Below, piece by piece: positions 43,124 to 52,784 of a stretch of 64,000 nt of DNA (position 1 is its first letter; the number at the start of each line of letters is the position of its first letter). Under the pieces are notes generated by a model. That model saw only the letters and a list, made by a program, of their open reading frames with translations, was not told where the DNA came from and searched no databases. Source of the DNA: Corynebacterium singulare (lineage in GTDB: Bacteria > Actinomycetota > Actinomycetes > Mycobacteriales > Mycobacteriaceae); contig NZ_CP010827.1 of NCBI RefSeq assembly GCF_000833575.1, forward strand, positions 2,219,993-2,283,992. The letters are read 5' to 3'. The position numbers and the translations under genes were made by a program.

Positions 43124-43458
43124 AGGGGGTTACCCCCATCCCACCCCGCATATTATTCACCTACAGCTCATACACAGAACCCCCTCAGTTGCCCCACAAA
43201 CCACGTGCATGGCGTGTGAATCGAGCCTCCGCGCGCGAGCATCTATAGATCTTTCCATATCTAATAAATGCAGCGTCCAGAGCTAGGCAGTCACCCCCTC
43301 ATGAAAGAAAATTAATCGTTATTTCTTCCACGCCTCACATTTCTTTTAATATGTGACACAGCACCTAGGCTGAGGTCTAGGTCACATTAGTAATGCGCGT
43401 GCGCTACTGCTCTCATTGAGACACGCTTGCCGAATCAACTCCCTGCGAAGGAACCGTG
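43124..43458. other. AT-rich intergenic region before the oligopeptide operon
   Basis: These 335 bases hold no gene. A GGGGGT-T-ACCCCC hairpin starts three bases after the nuclease stop and may be its terminator. The middle (43240-43360) is clearly AT-richer than the rest of the window. The distal part has the repeat cluster at 43335-43387 and the AAGGA ribosome site of the first permease gene. Confidence 0.7.
43335..43387. promoter_or_regulatory. Candidate operator with three TCACAT/ATGTGA half-sites
   Basis: TCACAT (43335-43340), ATGTGAC (43351-43357) and GTCACAT (43381-43387) alternate in orientation. The first pair is separated by ten AT-rich bases. ACCTAG (43363-43368) and CTAGGT (43377-43382) form a further inverted repeat inside the second interval. 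The cluster lies about 70-125 bases before the first gene of the oligopeptide operon. Confidence 0.45.
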
Positions 43459-44442
43459 ATGTTCAAGTACATCATCAAGAAGACCGCCAGCTGGCTGGTT
43501 GTCATCTTCCTCGCGACTAACATCGCGTACCTCCTAGCCGCAACCTTTCTCGACCCCAGATCAAACTACATTGGCCGCAACCCTCCGCTCGGCCAGGAAG
43601 AGATAAGTCGCATCCTCACTCCCCTCGGGCTTAACCCCGAAACCCCACTTTTGGAACGCTGGTGGGGCTGGCTCTCCGGCATCCTCTTCCATTGGGACTG
43701 GGGAACATCTCCGCTTGGTGACCCGGTCAGCGCGCAGATTGGCCACCGCGCTCTGGTCTCCGCCCAGCTTCTGCTTGTCGCTACGGTTCTGTCCGTCATC
43801 ATCGGAGTCGGTCTCGGCGTTTACACCGCCTCCCGCCAGTACAAAGCAGCAGACCGCTTCTGGCAGGGTGTCTCTATCATCACGATGAACACCCACGTCG
43901 TCGTGGCCTCGATTCTGGTCGTCGCCGGAGGCCTCTGGATTAACCGCGTCACCGGTCACCGCGTTGTGTATGTCACCGGCGCATCGAGCTTGGGCGTGGA
44001 AGGCTTCTTCCCCAGGCTGCTGGATATGGCGCAGCACCTCATTCTGCCGTCCATCTCACTCATCATCATCAGCTACGCCGGCTATCACATGATGCAACGC
44101 ACCCTGCTCTTGGATAACTTGAATGCTGACTACGTGCGCACCGCCCGCGCCAAAGGTCTTACCCGTTCCCAGGCTATTCGCAAACACGCCCTGCGCACCT
44201 CCATCATCCCGGTAGCAACCTCCGTGGCCTTCTCCGTTCCCGGTATCTTCACCGGCGCCATCATGACGGAAACCATCTTCGCGTGGAAGGGCATGGGCCA
44301 ATACTTCATCGAAACCATCAACCGCAATGACGTCAACGGCACCACCGCCGTCGCCGCTTTCGGCGCCGTCATGATTGCCTTCTCCGCAATCCTGGCTGAC
44401 CTCGTCGTTGTAGCCCTCGACCCGCGAGTAAGGGTGAGTTAA
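43459..44442 (+). CDS. Oligopeptide-type ABC transporter permease, DppB-like
   Basis: The 327-residue inner-membrane protein begins FKYIIKKTASWLVVIFLATN and has six hydrophobic segments. The coupling loop is VRTARAKGLTRSQAIRKHALR, of which VRTARAKGL is the conserved core. ATG 43459 has AAGGA six bases upstream; GTG directly before it is a possible alternative. It is the first gene of a four-gene operon (permease, permease, fused ATPase, binding protein). It follows a different order from the importer at the window's left edge. Confidence 0.92.
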   Translation: MFKYIIKKTASWLVVIFLATNIAYLLAATFLDPRSNYIGRNPPLGQEEISRILTPLGLNPETPLLERWWGWLSGILFHWDWGTSPLGDPVSAQIGHRALVSAQLLLVATVLSVIIGVGLGVYTASRQYKAADRFWQGVSIITMNTHVVVASILVVAGGLWINRVTGHRVVYVTGASSLGVEGFFPRLLDMAQHLILPSISLIIISYAGYHMMQRTLLLDNLNADYVRTARAKGLTRSQAIRKHALRTSIIPVATSVAFSVPGIFTGAIMTETIFAWKGMGQYFIETINRNDVNGTTAVAAFGAVMIAFSAILADLVVVALDPRVRVS

Positions 44443-45528
44443 ATGACTCCAGAGAAGAAATCCACCTCCCCGCGCTCCGAGGCGCGCCAACCGCAGCGTT
44501 ACCACCGCAACGACTTGGCAATCGATACCGCCGCGGACAACCTGGGCGTGCGTCCGCATGCCGCCACCGCAGACTATTCGCCGTCCACCGAACCCAGCGC
44601 CCAATCGGCACTTGGTGCCGGCGTCGACGTCGACGATGCGCAGCGCAAGCAATACACCAGCAAAGACTTCAGCGGAACCTCAAAGCTCACGCTGTACACG
44701 CGCCGCTTTTTCCGCAACAAGGCGGCAGCTGTCGGTCTCGTTATCTTCGTGCTGCTCGCCCTGCTGTCAATCTTCGGCAGCTACCTGACGCCCTGGGCAT
44801 TCGACGATCCGGACTTCTTCAATTTGTCCACAGGTCCATCTTCCGAGCACTGGTTCGGTACCACGGACTCCGGAAATGACCTGTTTGCCCAGACCGTGCA
44901 CGGACTTGGCCGCTCACTGATCATCGCGCTCATTGTGTCGCTGGTGTCCACCCTGCTCTCCGCCTTCATCGGTGCAGCGGCGGCAATGTATGGCGGCGCA
45001 GTGGAAAAGGTCATCTTGGCCGTTATCCACTTCTTGCTGGCCATCCCGACCTTCCTGTTGATCGCCTTGGTTGTCTCCGACTCCGGTGGTGACTGGAAGC
45101 TGCTCATTGTCGTCCTCATCGTCTTCGGCTGGATGTACCCGGCGCGTGTTATCTGGGCCATGGCGCTCAGCGTGCGCGAAAACGATTATGTGCGTGCTGC
45201 GGATTACATGGGCGTTTCTCGCTTCCGCACCATTTTCCGCCACGTCGTGCCCAACATCGGCTCGCTGCTCATCATCCAGGCAGCCTTGGGCGTGGTGTCC
45301 ACCATCATGTCAGAAACCGCACTGTCCTTCCTGGGCTTGGGCGTCAAGCTTCCCGACGTCTCCCTAGGCACCCTCCTTGCCGGTGGCGCCAATGCCGTCG
45401 AGGCTTCGCCCTGGCTCTTCTACTTCCCTGCCGGCATCCTCACTCTGCTCACCGTCTCCATGGCGTTCATCGCCGACGGTCTGCGCGATGCCATTGACCC
45501 CAACTCGAACTCCGGAGGCCGAGCATGA
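44443..45528 (+). CDS. Oligopeptide-type ABC transporter permease, DppC-like
   Basis: The 361-residue permease starts directly after the stop of the previous gene. It has an unusually long soluble N-terminus, about 80 residues of Ser, Ala, Asp and Arg before the first membrane helix near residue 95. After it come the DppC motif FGTTDSGNDLFAQTVHG, five further helices, and the coupling loop YVRAADYMGVSRFRTIFRH. It pairs with the preceding permease. Its TGA overlaps the ATG of the ATPase gene. Confidence 0.92.
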   Translation: MTPEKKSTSPRSEARQPQRYHRNDLAIDTAADNLGVRPHAATADYSPSTEPSAQSALGAGVDVDDAQRKQYTSKDFSGTSKLTLYTRRFFRNKAAAVGLVIFVLLALLSIFGSYLTPWAFDDPDFFNLSTGPSSEHWFGTTDSGNDLFAQTVHGLGRSLIIALIVSLVSTLLSAFIGAAAAMYGGAVEKVILAVIHFLLAIPTFLLIALVVSDSGGDWKLLIVVLIVFGWMYPARVIWAMALSVRENDYVRAADYMGVSRFRTIFRHVVPNIGSLLIIQAALGVVSTIMSETALSFLGLGVKLPDVSLGTLLAGGANAVEASPWLFYFPAGILTLLTVSMAFIADGLRDAIDPNSNSGGRA

Positions 45529-47495
45529 CCCCGTCACACACCGCAAACGCCGTCCCGATCGGAAGCAGCGGCGAATCCTTCCCAGCCGCCGAACCGGTCC
45601 TGTCCGTCCGCAACCTCTCCGTCACCTTCCCGTCGGAAGCCGGCTCCGTTCACGCAGTGCGTGGCGTCGACTTCGACCTCATGCCAGGACGCACCTTGGC
45701 CATCGTGGGTGAATCCGGCTCCGGTAAGTCCGTCACCTCCCTTGCCGTCATGGGCCTGCTTCCGGGCTACGCCAAGGTGGAAGGCTCCGTGGTCTATGCA
45801 GGCACCGAGCTCATCGGCAAGTCGGACAAGGAGATGTCACAAATCCGCGGCAAAGACATCTCTATGATCTTCCAAGACCCACTGTCTTCCCTCACCCCGG
45901 TGTTCTCCATCGGCGACCAGCTCATCGAGGCCATCCAAACCCACCGCGATGTGTCGAAGCGCGAGGCAGAAAAGGAAGCCATCCGTTTGCTCAAGCTCGT
46001 GGGCATCCCAGAGGCTGAAAAACGTGTGAAGTCCTTCCCACACGAATTCTCCGGCGGCATGCGCCAGCGCGTGGTCATCGCCATCGCCATGGCCAACAAC
46101 CCGCGCGTCATCATCGCCGACGAGCCCACCACAGCCCTCGACGTCACCATCCAGGCCCAGATCCTCGAGGTACTCAAGGTGGCGCAGCGCGAAACCGGTG
46201 CTGCTGTCATCATGATTACCCACGACATGGGAGTGGTGGCCGGCACTGCCGACGACGTCCTCGTCATGTACGCCGGCCGCCCGGTGGAGCTGGGCGATGT
46301 CGATACCATTTTCAACCGCCCCAAAATGCCCTACACCGTAGGCCTTCTCGGCTCCACCCCGCGCGTGGACAAGGCCACCGATGAGCCGCTCACGCCCATC
46401 GCCGGCACCCCGCCGCGCCTTATCGAGGTCGCTGCGGAGTGCCCCTTCGCCGACCGCTGCCCGGTGGCCCAGCCAGAGTGCCGCACTCAGGAACCCGAGC
46501 TGCGCGCGCTTGACGACGCCCCCGGCCACCACGCCGCCTGCCTTCGTTCCGACGAGATAGAAGGCGGCACCATCGGCGGCGAGCGCATGTACCCGCTGCC
46601 GAAGATTTCCGCCGATGCATTGGGGGATACTCCGTACGACCAGCGCCCCATCACCCTCGAGGTGAAGAACTTGGTCAAGGACTTCCCCCTCATCAAAGGT
46701 GCCATCCTCAAACGCCGCGTGGGCACCGTCCATGCGGTGAAGAACGTCAGCTTCGATGTTCACCAAGGCGAGTGCTTCGCCATCGTGGGCGAGTCTGGCT
46801 CCGGCAAGACCACCACCCTCCTGGAAATCATGGATCTCAACCCACCGGAGGGCTCCACCATCGTGGTCAACGGCACCAACACGTCGGGCCTAAGCTCCTC
46901 CGCACGGCGCAAGCTGCGCAAAGACATACAGATCGTGTTCCAGGATCCGATGAGCTCGCTCAATCCTCGCATGACCATCCGGGAGATCATCGCCGAGCCA
47001 CTGGAGTCGCTGGGCTATGAGGGGGACGTCGGCCAGCGCGTGGGTGAGCTCATGCAACTCGTGGGCCTCGAAGCACACCAAGTGGACCGTTTCCCCGGCG
47101 CCTTCTCCGGCGGCCAGCGCCAGCGCATCGGACTTGCCCGTGCCCTAGCCACCAATCCCTCCATCGTGGTGCTCGACGAACCTGTCTCCGCACTCGATGT
47201 GTCCATTCAGGCCGGCATCATCAACCTGCTGCATGACCTGAAGAACCGCCTGGGCATCTCCCTGGTGTTCGTTGCCCACGACCTATCCGTCGTACGCCAC
47301 CTCTCCGACAAGGTCGCGGTGATGTACAAGGGCGACTTCGTGGAATACGGCCCCACCGATGAGGTCTTCGATAACCCGCAACACGCTTACACCCGCGCGC
47401 TGCTTTCGGCCATTCCGGTGCCGGACCCAGCCGTGGAACGTGACCGGGTGCGCGAGATCTATCAACCCGCCGAACCCGCTGAAACCTCGGCCTAA
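45525..47495 (+). CDS. Fused oligopeptide ABC transporter ATPase (DppD-DppF)
   Basis: The 656-residue protein contains both nucleotide-binding domains that are separate in E. coli. The first half has Walker A GESGSGKSV, signature FSGGMRQRVVIAIAM and Walker B VIIADEPTTALD. Near its end is the Cys cluster CPFADRCPVAQPEC of the oligopeptide ATPase C-terminal motif. The second half (from about residue 360) has GESGSGKTT, FSGGQRQRIGLARAL and SIVVLDEPVSALD. ATG overlaps the permease stop (ATGA). It is cytoplasmic and powers the importer. Confidence 0.95.
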   Translation: MTPSHTANAVPIGSSGESFPAAEPVLSVRNLSVTFPSEAGSVHAVRGVDFDLMPGRTLAIVGESGSGKSVTSLAVMGLLPGYAKVEGSVVYAGTELIGKSDKEMSQIRGKDISMIFQDPLSSLTPVFSIGDQLIEAIQTHRDVSKREAEKEAIRLLKLVGIPEAEKRVKSFPHEFSGGMRQRVVIAIAMANNPRVIIADEPTTALDVTIQAQILEVLKVAQRETGAAVIMITHDMGVVAGTADDVLVMYAGRPVELGDVDTIFNRPKMPYTVGLLGSTPRVDKATDEPLTPIAGTPPRLIEVAAECPFADRCPVAQPECRTQEPELRALDDAPGHHAACLRSDEIEGGTIGGERMYPLPKISADALGDTPYDQRPITLEVKNLVKDFPLIKGAILKRRVGTVHAVKNVSFDVHQGECFAIVGESGSGKTTTLLEIMDLNPPEGSTIVVNGTNTSGLSSSARRKLRKDIQIVFQDPMSSLNPRMTIREIIAEPLESLGYEGDVGQRVGELMQLVGLEAHQVDRFPGAFSGGQRQRIGLARALATNPSIVVLDEPVSALDVSIQAGIINLLHDLKNRLGISLVFVAHDLSVVRHLSDKVAVMYKGDFVEYGPTDEVFDNPQHAYTRALLSAIPVPDPAVERDRVREIYQPAEPAETSA

Positions 47496-47550
47496 AGACT
47501 TACAACTAAATACTCCCCGTCTCCATGTTTCCTCTTGAAAGGTCATTGAT

Positions 47551-49251
47551 ATGAACATGAAGCTCCGCAAGGCAACTCTCGCGGCGGTCACCGCCTCCGC
47601 CCTCATCCTCACCGGCTGCGCCTCCGATGGTGGCTCCGATAGCTCCAAGGACTCCAGCAACTCCGCCTCCGGCGAAAAGCTCGACGTCAAGCTGGACGGT
47701 TCCTACAACCCCAAGGACCGCTCCGAGCTCAAAGAAGGCGGCGAGCTACGCCTAGCTATCGACGAGATCTCCCAGCAGCAAAACCCCTTCCAGGCCGACG
47801 GAACCCGCTACACCAGTGACGTCTGGAAGTACTACAACCCGCAGATCGGCCTCTTCGACGGCGCGGGTGAATTCCACGTCAACAATGACTACATCACGGA
47901 TGTTAAGGACGAGGAGAAGGACGGTAAGACCGTCGTCACCTTCACCATCCACGAGAAGGCTCAGTACAACGACGGCACCCCCATTGACTGGAAGGCCTTC
48001 GAAAACACCTGGAAGTTCAACAACGGTGAGAACAAGGAGGCTAACGTCTCCTCCACCGATGGCTACGAGCTCATCGAGTCCGTGGAGCCGGGCGAGAACG
48101 ACAAGCAGGCCGTCATCACCTTCAAGCAGACTTACCCCTGGTGGCAGGGCCTCTTCAACATCCTGCTCCCACCGCAGGTGGATTCCACGGAGAAGTTCAA
48201 CGAAGCCTACCTGGGCAAGGTTCACCCCGAGTGGGGTGCAGGACCCTTCAAAGTGGACAATGTGGACTTCCAGAGCGGTACCGCGACCTTCGTCCCGAAC
48301 GAGAAGTGGTGGGGGGACAAGCCTTTCCTGGAGAAGGTGACCTACCGCCAGATGGAAGATCAGGCCTCCATTAACGCGTTCAAGGCCGGCGAGATCGACG
48401 CTACCGGTGTGGGCAACAAGGAGCGCTTGGCTGCGGTCAAGGACATGCAAGACATTGAGATCCGCACGGCCATGGCGCCGTCTAAGTCTCTCTTCACGCT
48501 CAATGCCAAGAACGAGATCCTCTCTGATATCAAGGTCCGCGAGGCCATCATGTCCGGTATCGACCGCTCGACGTTGTCCGGTATCCGTTTCAACGGCCTC
48601 AACGGCTACACCGAAGACCTCCCCGGTTCCTTCAACCTGTACCAAACCCAGAAGGGCTACGAGGATAATGTGGGAGCCGTCATCAAGTTCGACGCCGACA
48701 AGGCCAAGTCCCTCCTCGATGAAGCAGGCTGGAAGGAAGGCAGCGACGGCATCCGCGAGAAGGACGGCACGAAGCTGTCCATGCGCTATACCCTGATCGG
48801 TGACTCCTCCATCTCCAAGGCTATAGCTACCGCTACCCAGAAGATGATGAAGGATATCGGCGTGGACCTGAAGGTAGAGGAGCGCCCGTCCTCCGACTTC
48901 TCCGAGATCACCTCGAAGTATGACTTCGACATCCTGCCCATGGGCTTCTCCTCGGGCGACCCCTTCGGTGTGGCCTACTTTGGCCAGGTCTATCGCTCCG
49001 GCTCCCAGCTGAACCGCTCCGGTACCGGTACCCCGGAATTGGACAAGAAGATCGATGCGCTGTCCCAGATTGCTGACCCGGATGAGCAGATCAAGGAATC
49101 CAACAAGCTGGAAAAGGAAGCTTTGGCCCAGTACGGCATCATTCCGATCTACAACGGCCCCGCCATGGTGGCCACCCACCCGGACATCGCCAACTTTGGA
49201 GCGAACTCCTTCGCCATCATCGAGGTGGAAAACATCGGCTACACCAAGTAG
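47551..49251 (+). CDS. Family 5 oligopeptide-type substrate-binding lipoprotein
   Basis: The 566-residue lipoprotein has the signal MNMKLRKATLAAVTASALIL and lipobox LTGC, then a Ser-rich tether (SKDSSNSASG). Family 5 features include YNDGTPIDWKAFENTWKF, GAGPFKVDNVDF and VREAIMSGIDRSTLSG. Its length and sequence are clearly different from the binding protein at 1369-3027, so the two systems have different ligands. AAAGG precedes the ATG. A strong terminator follows, closing the operon. Confidence 0.93.
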   Translation: MNMKLRKATLAAVTASALILTGCASDGGSDSSKDSSNSASGEKLDVKLDGSYNPKDRSELKEGGELRLAIDEISQQQNPFQADGTRYTSDVWKYYNPQIGLFDGAGEFHVNNDYITDVKDEEKDGKTVVTFTIHEKAQYNDGTPIDWKAFENTWKFNNGENKEANVSSTDGYELIESVEPGENDKQAVITFKQTYPWWQGLFNILLPPQVDSTEKFNEAYLGKVHPEWGAGPFKVDNVDFQSGTATFVPNEKWWGDKPFLEKVTYRQMEDQASINAFKAGEIDATGVGNKERLAAVKDMQDIEIRTAMAPSKSLFTLNAKNEILSDIKVREAIMSGIDRSTLSGIRFNGLNGYTEDLPGSFNLYQTQKGYEDNVGAVIKFDADKAKSLLDEAGWKEGSDGIREKDGTKLSMRYTLIGDSSISKAIATATQKMMKDIGVDLKVEERPSSDFSEITSKYDFDILPMGFSSGDPFGVAYFGQVYRSGSQLNRSGTGTPELDKKIDALSQIADPDEQIKESNKLEKEALAQYGIIPIYNGPAMVATHPDIANFGANSFAIIEVENIGYTK

Positions 49252-49284
49252 CTAACAGCTGAATACGCGTCATGTAAGGCATAA

Positions 49285-49321
49285 GAAGAGGGCCTTCCCA
49301 ATTCCTGGGAAGGCCCTCTTC
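49285..49321. terminator. Strong bidirectional terminator
   Basis: GAAGAGGGCCTTCCC and GGGAAGGCCCTCTTC form a perfect 15-base stem with a seven-base loop between the convergent oligopeptide operon and SPFH gene. T-rich tracts are weak on either side. Confidence 0.88.
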
Positions 49322-49337
49322 GTGGTGTCTAGGCGGC

Positions 49338-50528
49338 TTAGTTGCCCTTGTTGAGCTGGTTGCGCAGTTGATCAAAGTAATCGCGTGCGCTCTGCGGCTG
49401 CGCAGTGCCCTGCGGCGGAGGCGGGAAGCCCGGCAACTGGCCAAAGCCCTGCTGAGCGCCCCTTACCTTCTCTTGAGCCTGCTGCTGTGCACGCTTGGCC
49501 TGCTCCATCATCTCGGCGTCGCGGCTAGCGCGCTCATCGCGCTCACGGCGCTCCTTCTCCTCGCGGCGACGACGTGCTGCCGCGGTTTCTTCACGGCTGT
49601 GCTTAGCCTCGCCCGCCGGAACGGTAGGCTTCGGGGCGGAGTTAATGGCGTTGGTGGACAACAGCGTATCGCGCATGCCGCTGAAGAGATCCTGCATACC
49701 AGCAGGGTTTGACGGCATGTAGAGCACGTTCGTGTGGGCGCGGTCAGCCACGTCCACCATGGCGTCAAGGTACTGAGAGACCAGCATGAGTGTCTCCGGG
49801 TTCTCCTCGACACCAGCGGCACGCAGCAGCTCATACTGCTGAGCAATACCCTCGACGATCTCCTTACGTTGGTCAGCCACACCGCGACCCTGCAGCTTCT
49901 TGGCCTCGGCCGCACCTTCGGCTTCCTTGACTACGCGGATCTTCTCAGCCTCCGCCTGAGCCACGGCAGCCTCACGTTCACGTTGCGCGGCGTTAATAGA
50001 GTTCATGGACTCGCGCACGCGGGCATCCGGGCGGATATCGGTGACCAGGGTATTGACGAAGTTCCAGCCGTAGGCGGCCATGTTATCCCGCAGGGACATC
50101 GCCACGTTGCGCGCGATGGTGTCCTTGGACGAGAAGGAGTCATCCAGGTTCATGTTCGCAACGGAGGAACGGACGTTGTCCTGGACATAGGCCACAATCT
50201 GCTGTTCATGGTTGGACAACGTGTAGAAGGCCTGGCGTTCAGCGCCCTGAACAACCTCGTATTGGACGGCGACCGGAATCTGGACGAAGACGTTATCCTT
50301 CGTCTTGGTCTCCACCATGACGTCAAGCTGGCGGATTTGCAGGCTGATCTTTGCGCGGACGCGGTCAACATACGGCACTTTGAGGTGCAGACCAGCGTGG
50401 GCAACGTTGACAAACTTACCCATACGCTCGATGATGGCGGCTTCCTTCGTACGAACGATAAAAAAGCCGTCAAAGACGGTGGCAGCGATGATCAACAGGA
50501 TCACGCCAATGACAATCAAAGGTCCCAT
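49338..50528 (-). CDS. SPFH/Band 7 (stomatin-like) membrane protein
   Basis: The 396-residue protein has one N-terminal membrane helix (LIVIGVILLIIAATVFDGFF), then the Band 7 domain with GKFVNVAHAGLHLKVPYVDR and VQIPVAVQYEVVQGAERQAF. A helical coiled-coil region follows (NAAQREREAAVAQAEAEKIR). The last 110 residues are charged and then rich in Gln, Gly and Pro. It resembles QmcA/HflK-like scaffolds thought to organise membrane microdomains. No NfeD-type protein gene is beside it. Confidence 0.92.
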   Translation of the reverse strand: MGPLIVIGVILLIIAATVFDGFFIVRTKEAAIIERMGKFVNVAHAGLHLKVPYVDRVRAKISLQIRQLDVMVETKTKDNVFVQIPVAVQYEVVQGAERQAFYTLSNHEQQIVAYVQDNVRSSVANMNLDDSFSSKDTIARNVAMSLRDNMAAYGWNFVNTLVTDIRPDARVRESMNSINAAQREREAAVAQAEAEKIRVVKEAEGAAEAKKLQGRGVADQRKEIVEGIAQQYELLRAAGVEENPETLMLVSQYLDAMVDVADRAHTNVLYMPSNPAGMQDLFSGMRDTLLSTNAINSAPKPTVPAGEAKHSREETAAARRRREEKERRERDERASRDAEMMEQAKRAQQQAQEKVRGAQQGFGQLPGFPPPPQGTAQPQSARDYFDQLRNQLNKGN

Positions 50529-50659
50529 GAACTAGCCTTTCTAGGATCACTTCACTTTCCGCAACTATTTTGCCACAGCGTGATGCCCGCCACGAGGCCA
50601 TGCGGATCACTCCCCAAGAATCGTTGCCAAGTAGTAATACGCTCCGCCCCGAGCATGCT

Positions 50660-51910
50660 CTAGCGCTCGTCCGCCAAGCGAAACAACTCGCCGAGAATTC
50701 CCGCGCCATCTTCGCTGATTCCGTTGTGCTGGAAGCGGTTGGTCACCATCGGGCGGAGGTCACGAAAAGTGTGACCCGTAGCGAGAGAATCCTCGAAGGG
50801 GACGAAGATATCGTCGAGGTAGATGGCGGCAGCGGCGATGAGAGGGGCGTCGGAAAGCACAGCGGCGTCATACGGTGGGCTCGTCCACTCGTGGGCAGCG
50901 AGCTCCCCGGCCGCCTGTTTGAATGGGCGCAGCGCTGGGTCCTCATCGAACTGCCAGGGAAAGACATGCTCACCGGTGAGGTAGGTGCCGTCCTCGGCGA
51001 ACTCGGGGAATTCCTCACGCATGCGATGCGCCGCCCACCCTGTGACGGACTGGCCACCGACGCCGCCGTAGATGGACTCATGAATCGCCGCGTACAACGG
51101 CCCGGCCTGGAAGCTCACCCTCTGCCCCACGTCCAGAAGAAAGTCCGAACGCAGGCGCTTCTCCCCGCCCACGGTCCGGAAAGGATCCTCCAGCAGGTAG
51201 CCCAGCGCATCGAACCCGGCACCACGGCCCAGCTCAATGCCGATGGTGCGGAAACGGCGGGAGGACAGACGCTCGCCCGTGGGCAAGAACTCCTCGGAGT
51301 TATCCAGGTGATGGATGATCTCCTCGATGCGCTCCTGCGCCCACGGGAACTGCGCAGTAAAACGGTCGTGGCGCACCTTGAGCTTAGAAAACGTCGTGCG
51401 GTAGAGCTCGTCCGCGCCCTTGGTGAGGGTGGGAAGGCCACCGGTGAGGAAGGCCCGGCCGATAGACTCCGGGAACATCGAAGCATAGGCCGTGATGATG
51501 AAGCCTCCGAAGGACTGGCCGAAGAGATCCCAGCGCTCCTCCCCGAGGTGCTCGCGGAGACGTTCAGCATCACGCACGATGTTGTCCTGGCGCAGTTGGG
51601 CCAAGCGTGTGGCGGTGCGGTCCTCAGCAGGACTCAACTCATCAATCCGGTGGCTGCGTCCAGTACCGCGCTGGTCCATGAGGATCCAGCGGTAGCGCTC
51701 AAGGCCCTTCCCGATGAGCCCGGTGGCACCCGTTGGCCGCGGAGACGGGAAACCCGGCCCTCCCTGGTTATAGAGCAGTGCCGGGTAATGCTCACCGCCC
51801 GGCGGGACAATCTCGCGAGCATAGAGCTCGAAGGAACCCGCAGTGGGGTCCGTGTAGTCCCATGGGACGATGAGGGTGTGTTCCTTGATGGTGTGGCCGA
51901 AGCGTTTCAT
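50660..51910 (-). CDS. Alpha/beta hydrolase, probable proline iminopeptidase (S33)
   Basis: The 416-residue cytoplasmic hydrolase has YNQGGPGFPSPRP, the oxyanion-hole HGGPG-like motif, LMDQRGTGRS, and the nucleophile elbow GQSFGGF. Together these mark the S33 prolyl aminopeptidase family, which frees N-terminal proline from peptides. I take ATG 51910 (MKRFGHTIKEHTLIVP) as the start, because upstream codons lie in the pflA gene and read like noise. The pflA stop is four bases upstream, so the gene is probably translated from the pfl transcript. Why it travels with pfl is not evident. Confidence 0.88.
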   Translation of the reverse strand: MKRFGHTIKEHTLIVPWDYTDPTAGSFELYAREIVPPGGEHYPALLYNQGGPGFPSPRPTGATGLIGKGLERYRWILMDQRGTGRSHRIDELSPAEDRTATRLAQLRQDNIVRDAERLREHLGEERWDLFGQSFGGFIITAYASMFPESIGRAFLTGGLPTLTKGADELYRTTFSKLKVRHDRFTAQFPWAQERIEEIIHHLDNSEEFLPTGERLSSRRFRTIGIELGRGAGFDALGYLLEDPFRTVGGEKRLRSDFLLDVGQRVSFQAGPLYAAIHESIYGGVGGQSVTGWAAHRMREEFPEFAEDGTYLTGEHVFPWQFDEDPALRPFKQAAGELAAHEWTSPPYDAAVLSDAPLIAAAAIYLDDIFVPFEDSLATGHTFRDLRPMVTNRFQHNGISEDGAGILGELFRLADER

Positions 51911-51914
51911 GCTT

Positions 51915-52784
51915 CTAGTAGACCACGAAACCCTCCTCGCGGAATGCATCGCGGATCTTCTCGACGTCTTCCGGTTTCGGCGGCTTGGTGTCCTCGAGTG
52001 TGTATGGGTAACCCAGCTCGCGCCACTTGTCCGCGCCCATGTTGTGGAAAGGCAGGACCTCGACGCGCTCGACGTTGCTCTTCCACCGGGAGACAATCTT
52101 GACCACGTTGGCCACGTTCTCCGGGGAATCAGTCAAGTCGGGCACCACCACGAAACGGATCCACACTGGCTTGCCAATGGCATTGAGGCGGTCACCGAAG
52201 TCGATGGTCGGCTGCAGCTCGCGGCGAGTGACCTCTTTATAGGTCTCCTCGTCACCCGCCTTCACATCCAAAAGCACCAGATCGATGTTGTCCATGTCCT
52301 CATCGCGCACACGTGAGCCTAGGTATCCCGACGTGTCAATCGTCGTGTGAATACCGGCGTCATGGACCTCTTTGAGCAGGCGCCGGGTGAAAGCGATTTG
52401 GAACAGCGCCTCGCCACCCGACAAAGTCAGTCCGCCGCCGGAGGCATTGAAGACAGGCTTATAACGCTTAATGCGCTTCACCACATCGTCGATGCGCTCC
52501 AGGGTGCCGACCTTCATCTCCATCGTGTCCGGGTTGTGGCAGTACTGGCAGCGCAGCGGGCAGCCCGACATGAACATGGTCATGCGGGTTCCAGGGCCGT
52601 CAACGGCGGTCACCAACTCCCAGGAGTGGACGAGGGCGATGTCGCCAGAGCGGCGTGCCTGCATCAACTCTGGGCGGGTGATGTCGTCGAGGTTATTATC
52701 TGTGCCCAAACCGGCGGCGGCGCCGCGCACCTTGTCTCCCTCTTCAGGGGAAAGGTGGACGACGCCGGTAATGCCATCTGCCAT
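51915..52784 (-). CDS. pflA: Pyruvate formate-lyase activating enzyme
   Basis: This radical SAM enzyme installs the glycyl radical on pyruvate formate-lyase. The [4Fe-4S] motif is MSGCPLRCQYCHNPDT with Cys75, Cys79 and Cys82. GGGLTLSGGEALFQ, binding the SAM amino group, and LLDVKAGDEETYKEVTR follow. The 289-residue protein has about 45 residues more at the N-terminus than E. coli PflA (246). Its target Gly is on the separate small protein encoded just upstream, with adjacent reading frames (stop 52785, start 52784). Confidence 0.94.
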   Translation of the reverse strand: MADGITGVVHLSPEEGDKVRGAAAGLGTDNNLDDITRPELMQARRSGDIALVHSWELVTAVDGPGTRMTMFMSGCPLRCQYCHNPDTMEMKVGTLERIDDVVKRIKRYKPVFNASGGGLTLSGGEALFQIAFTRRLLKEVHDAGIHTTIDTSGYLGSRVRDEDMDNIDLVLLDVKAGDEETYKEVTRRELQPTIDFGDRLNAIGKPVWIRFVVVPDLTDSPENVANVVKIVSRWKSNVERVEVLPFHNMGADKWRELGYPYTLEDTKPPKPEDVEKIRDAFREEGFVVY

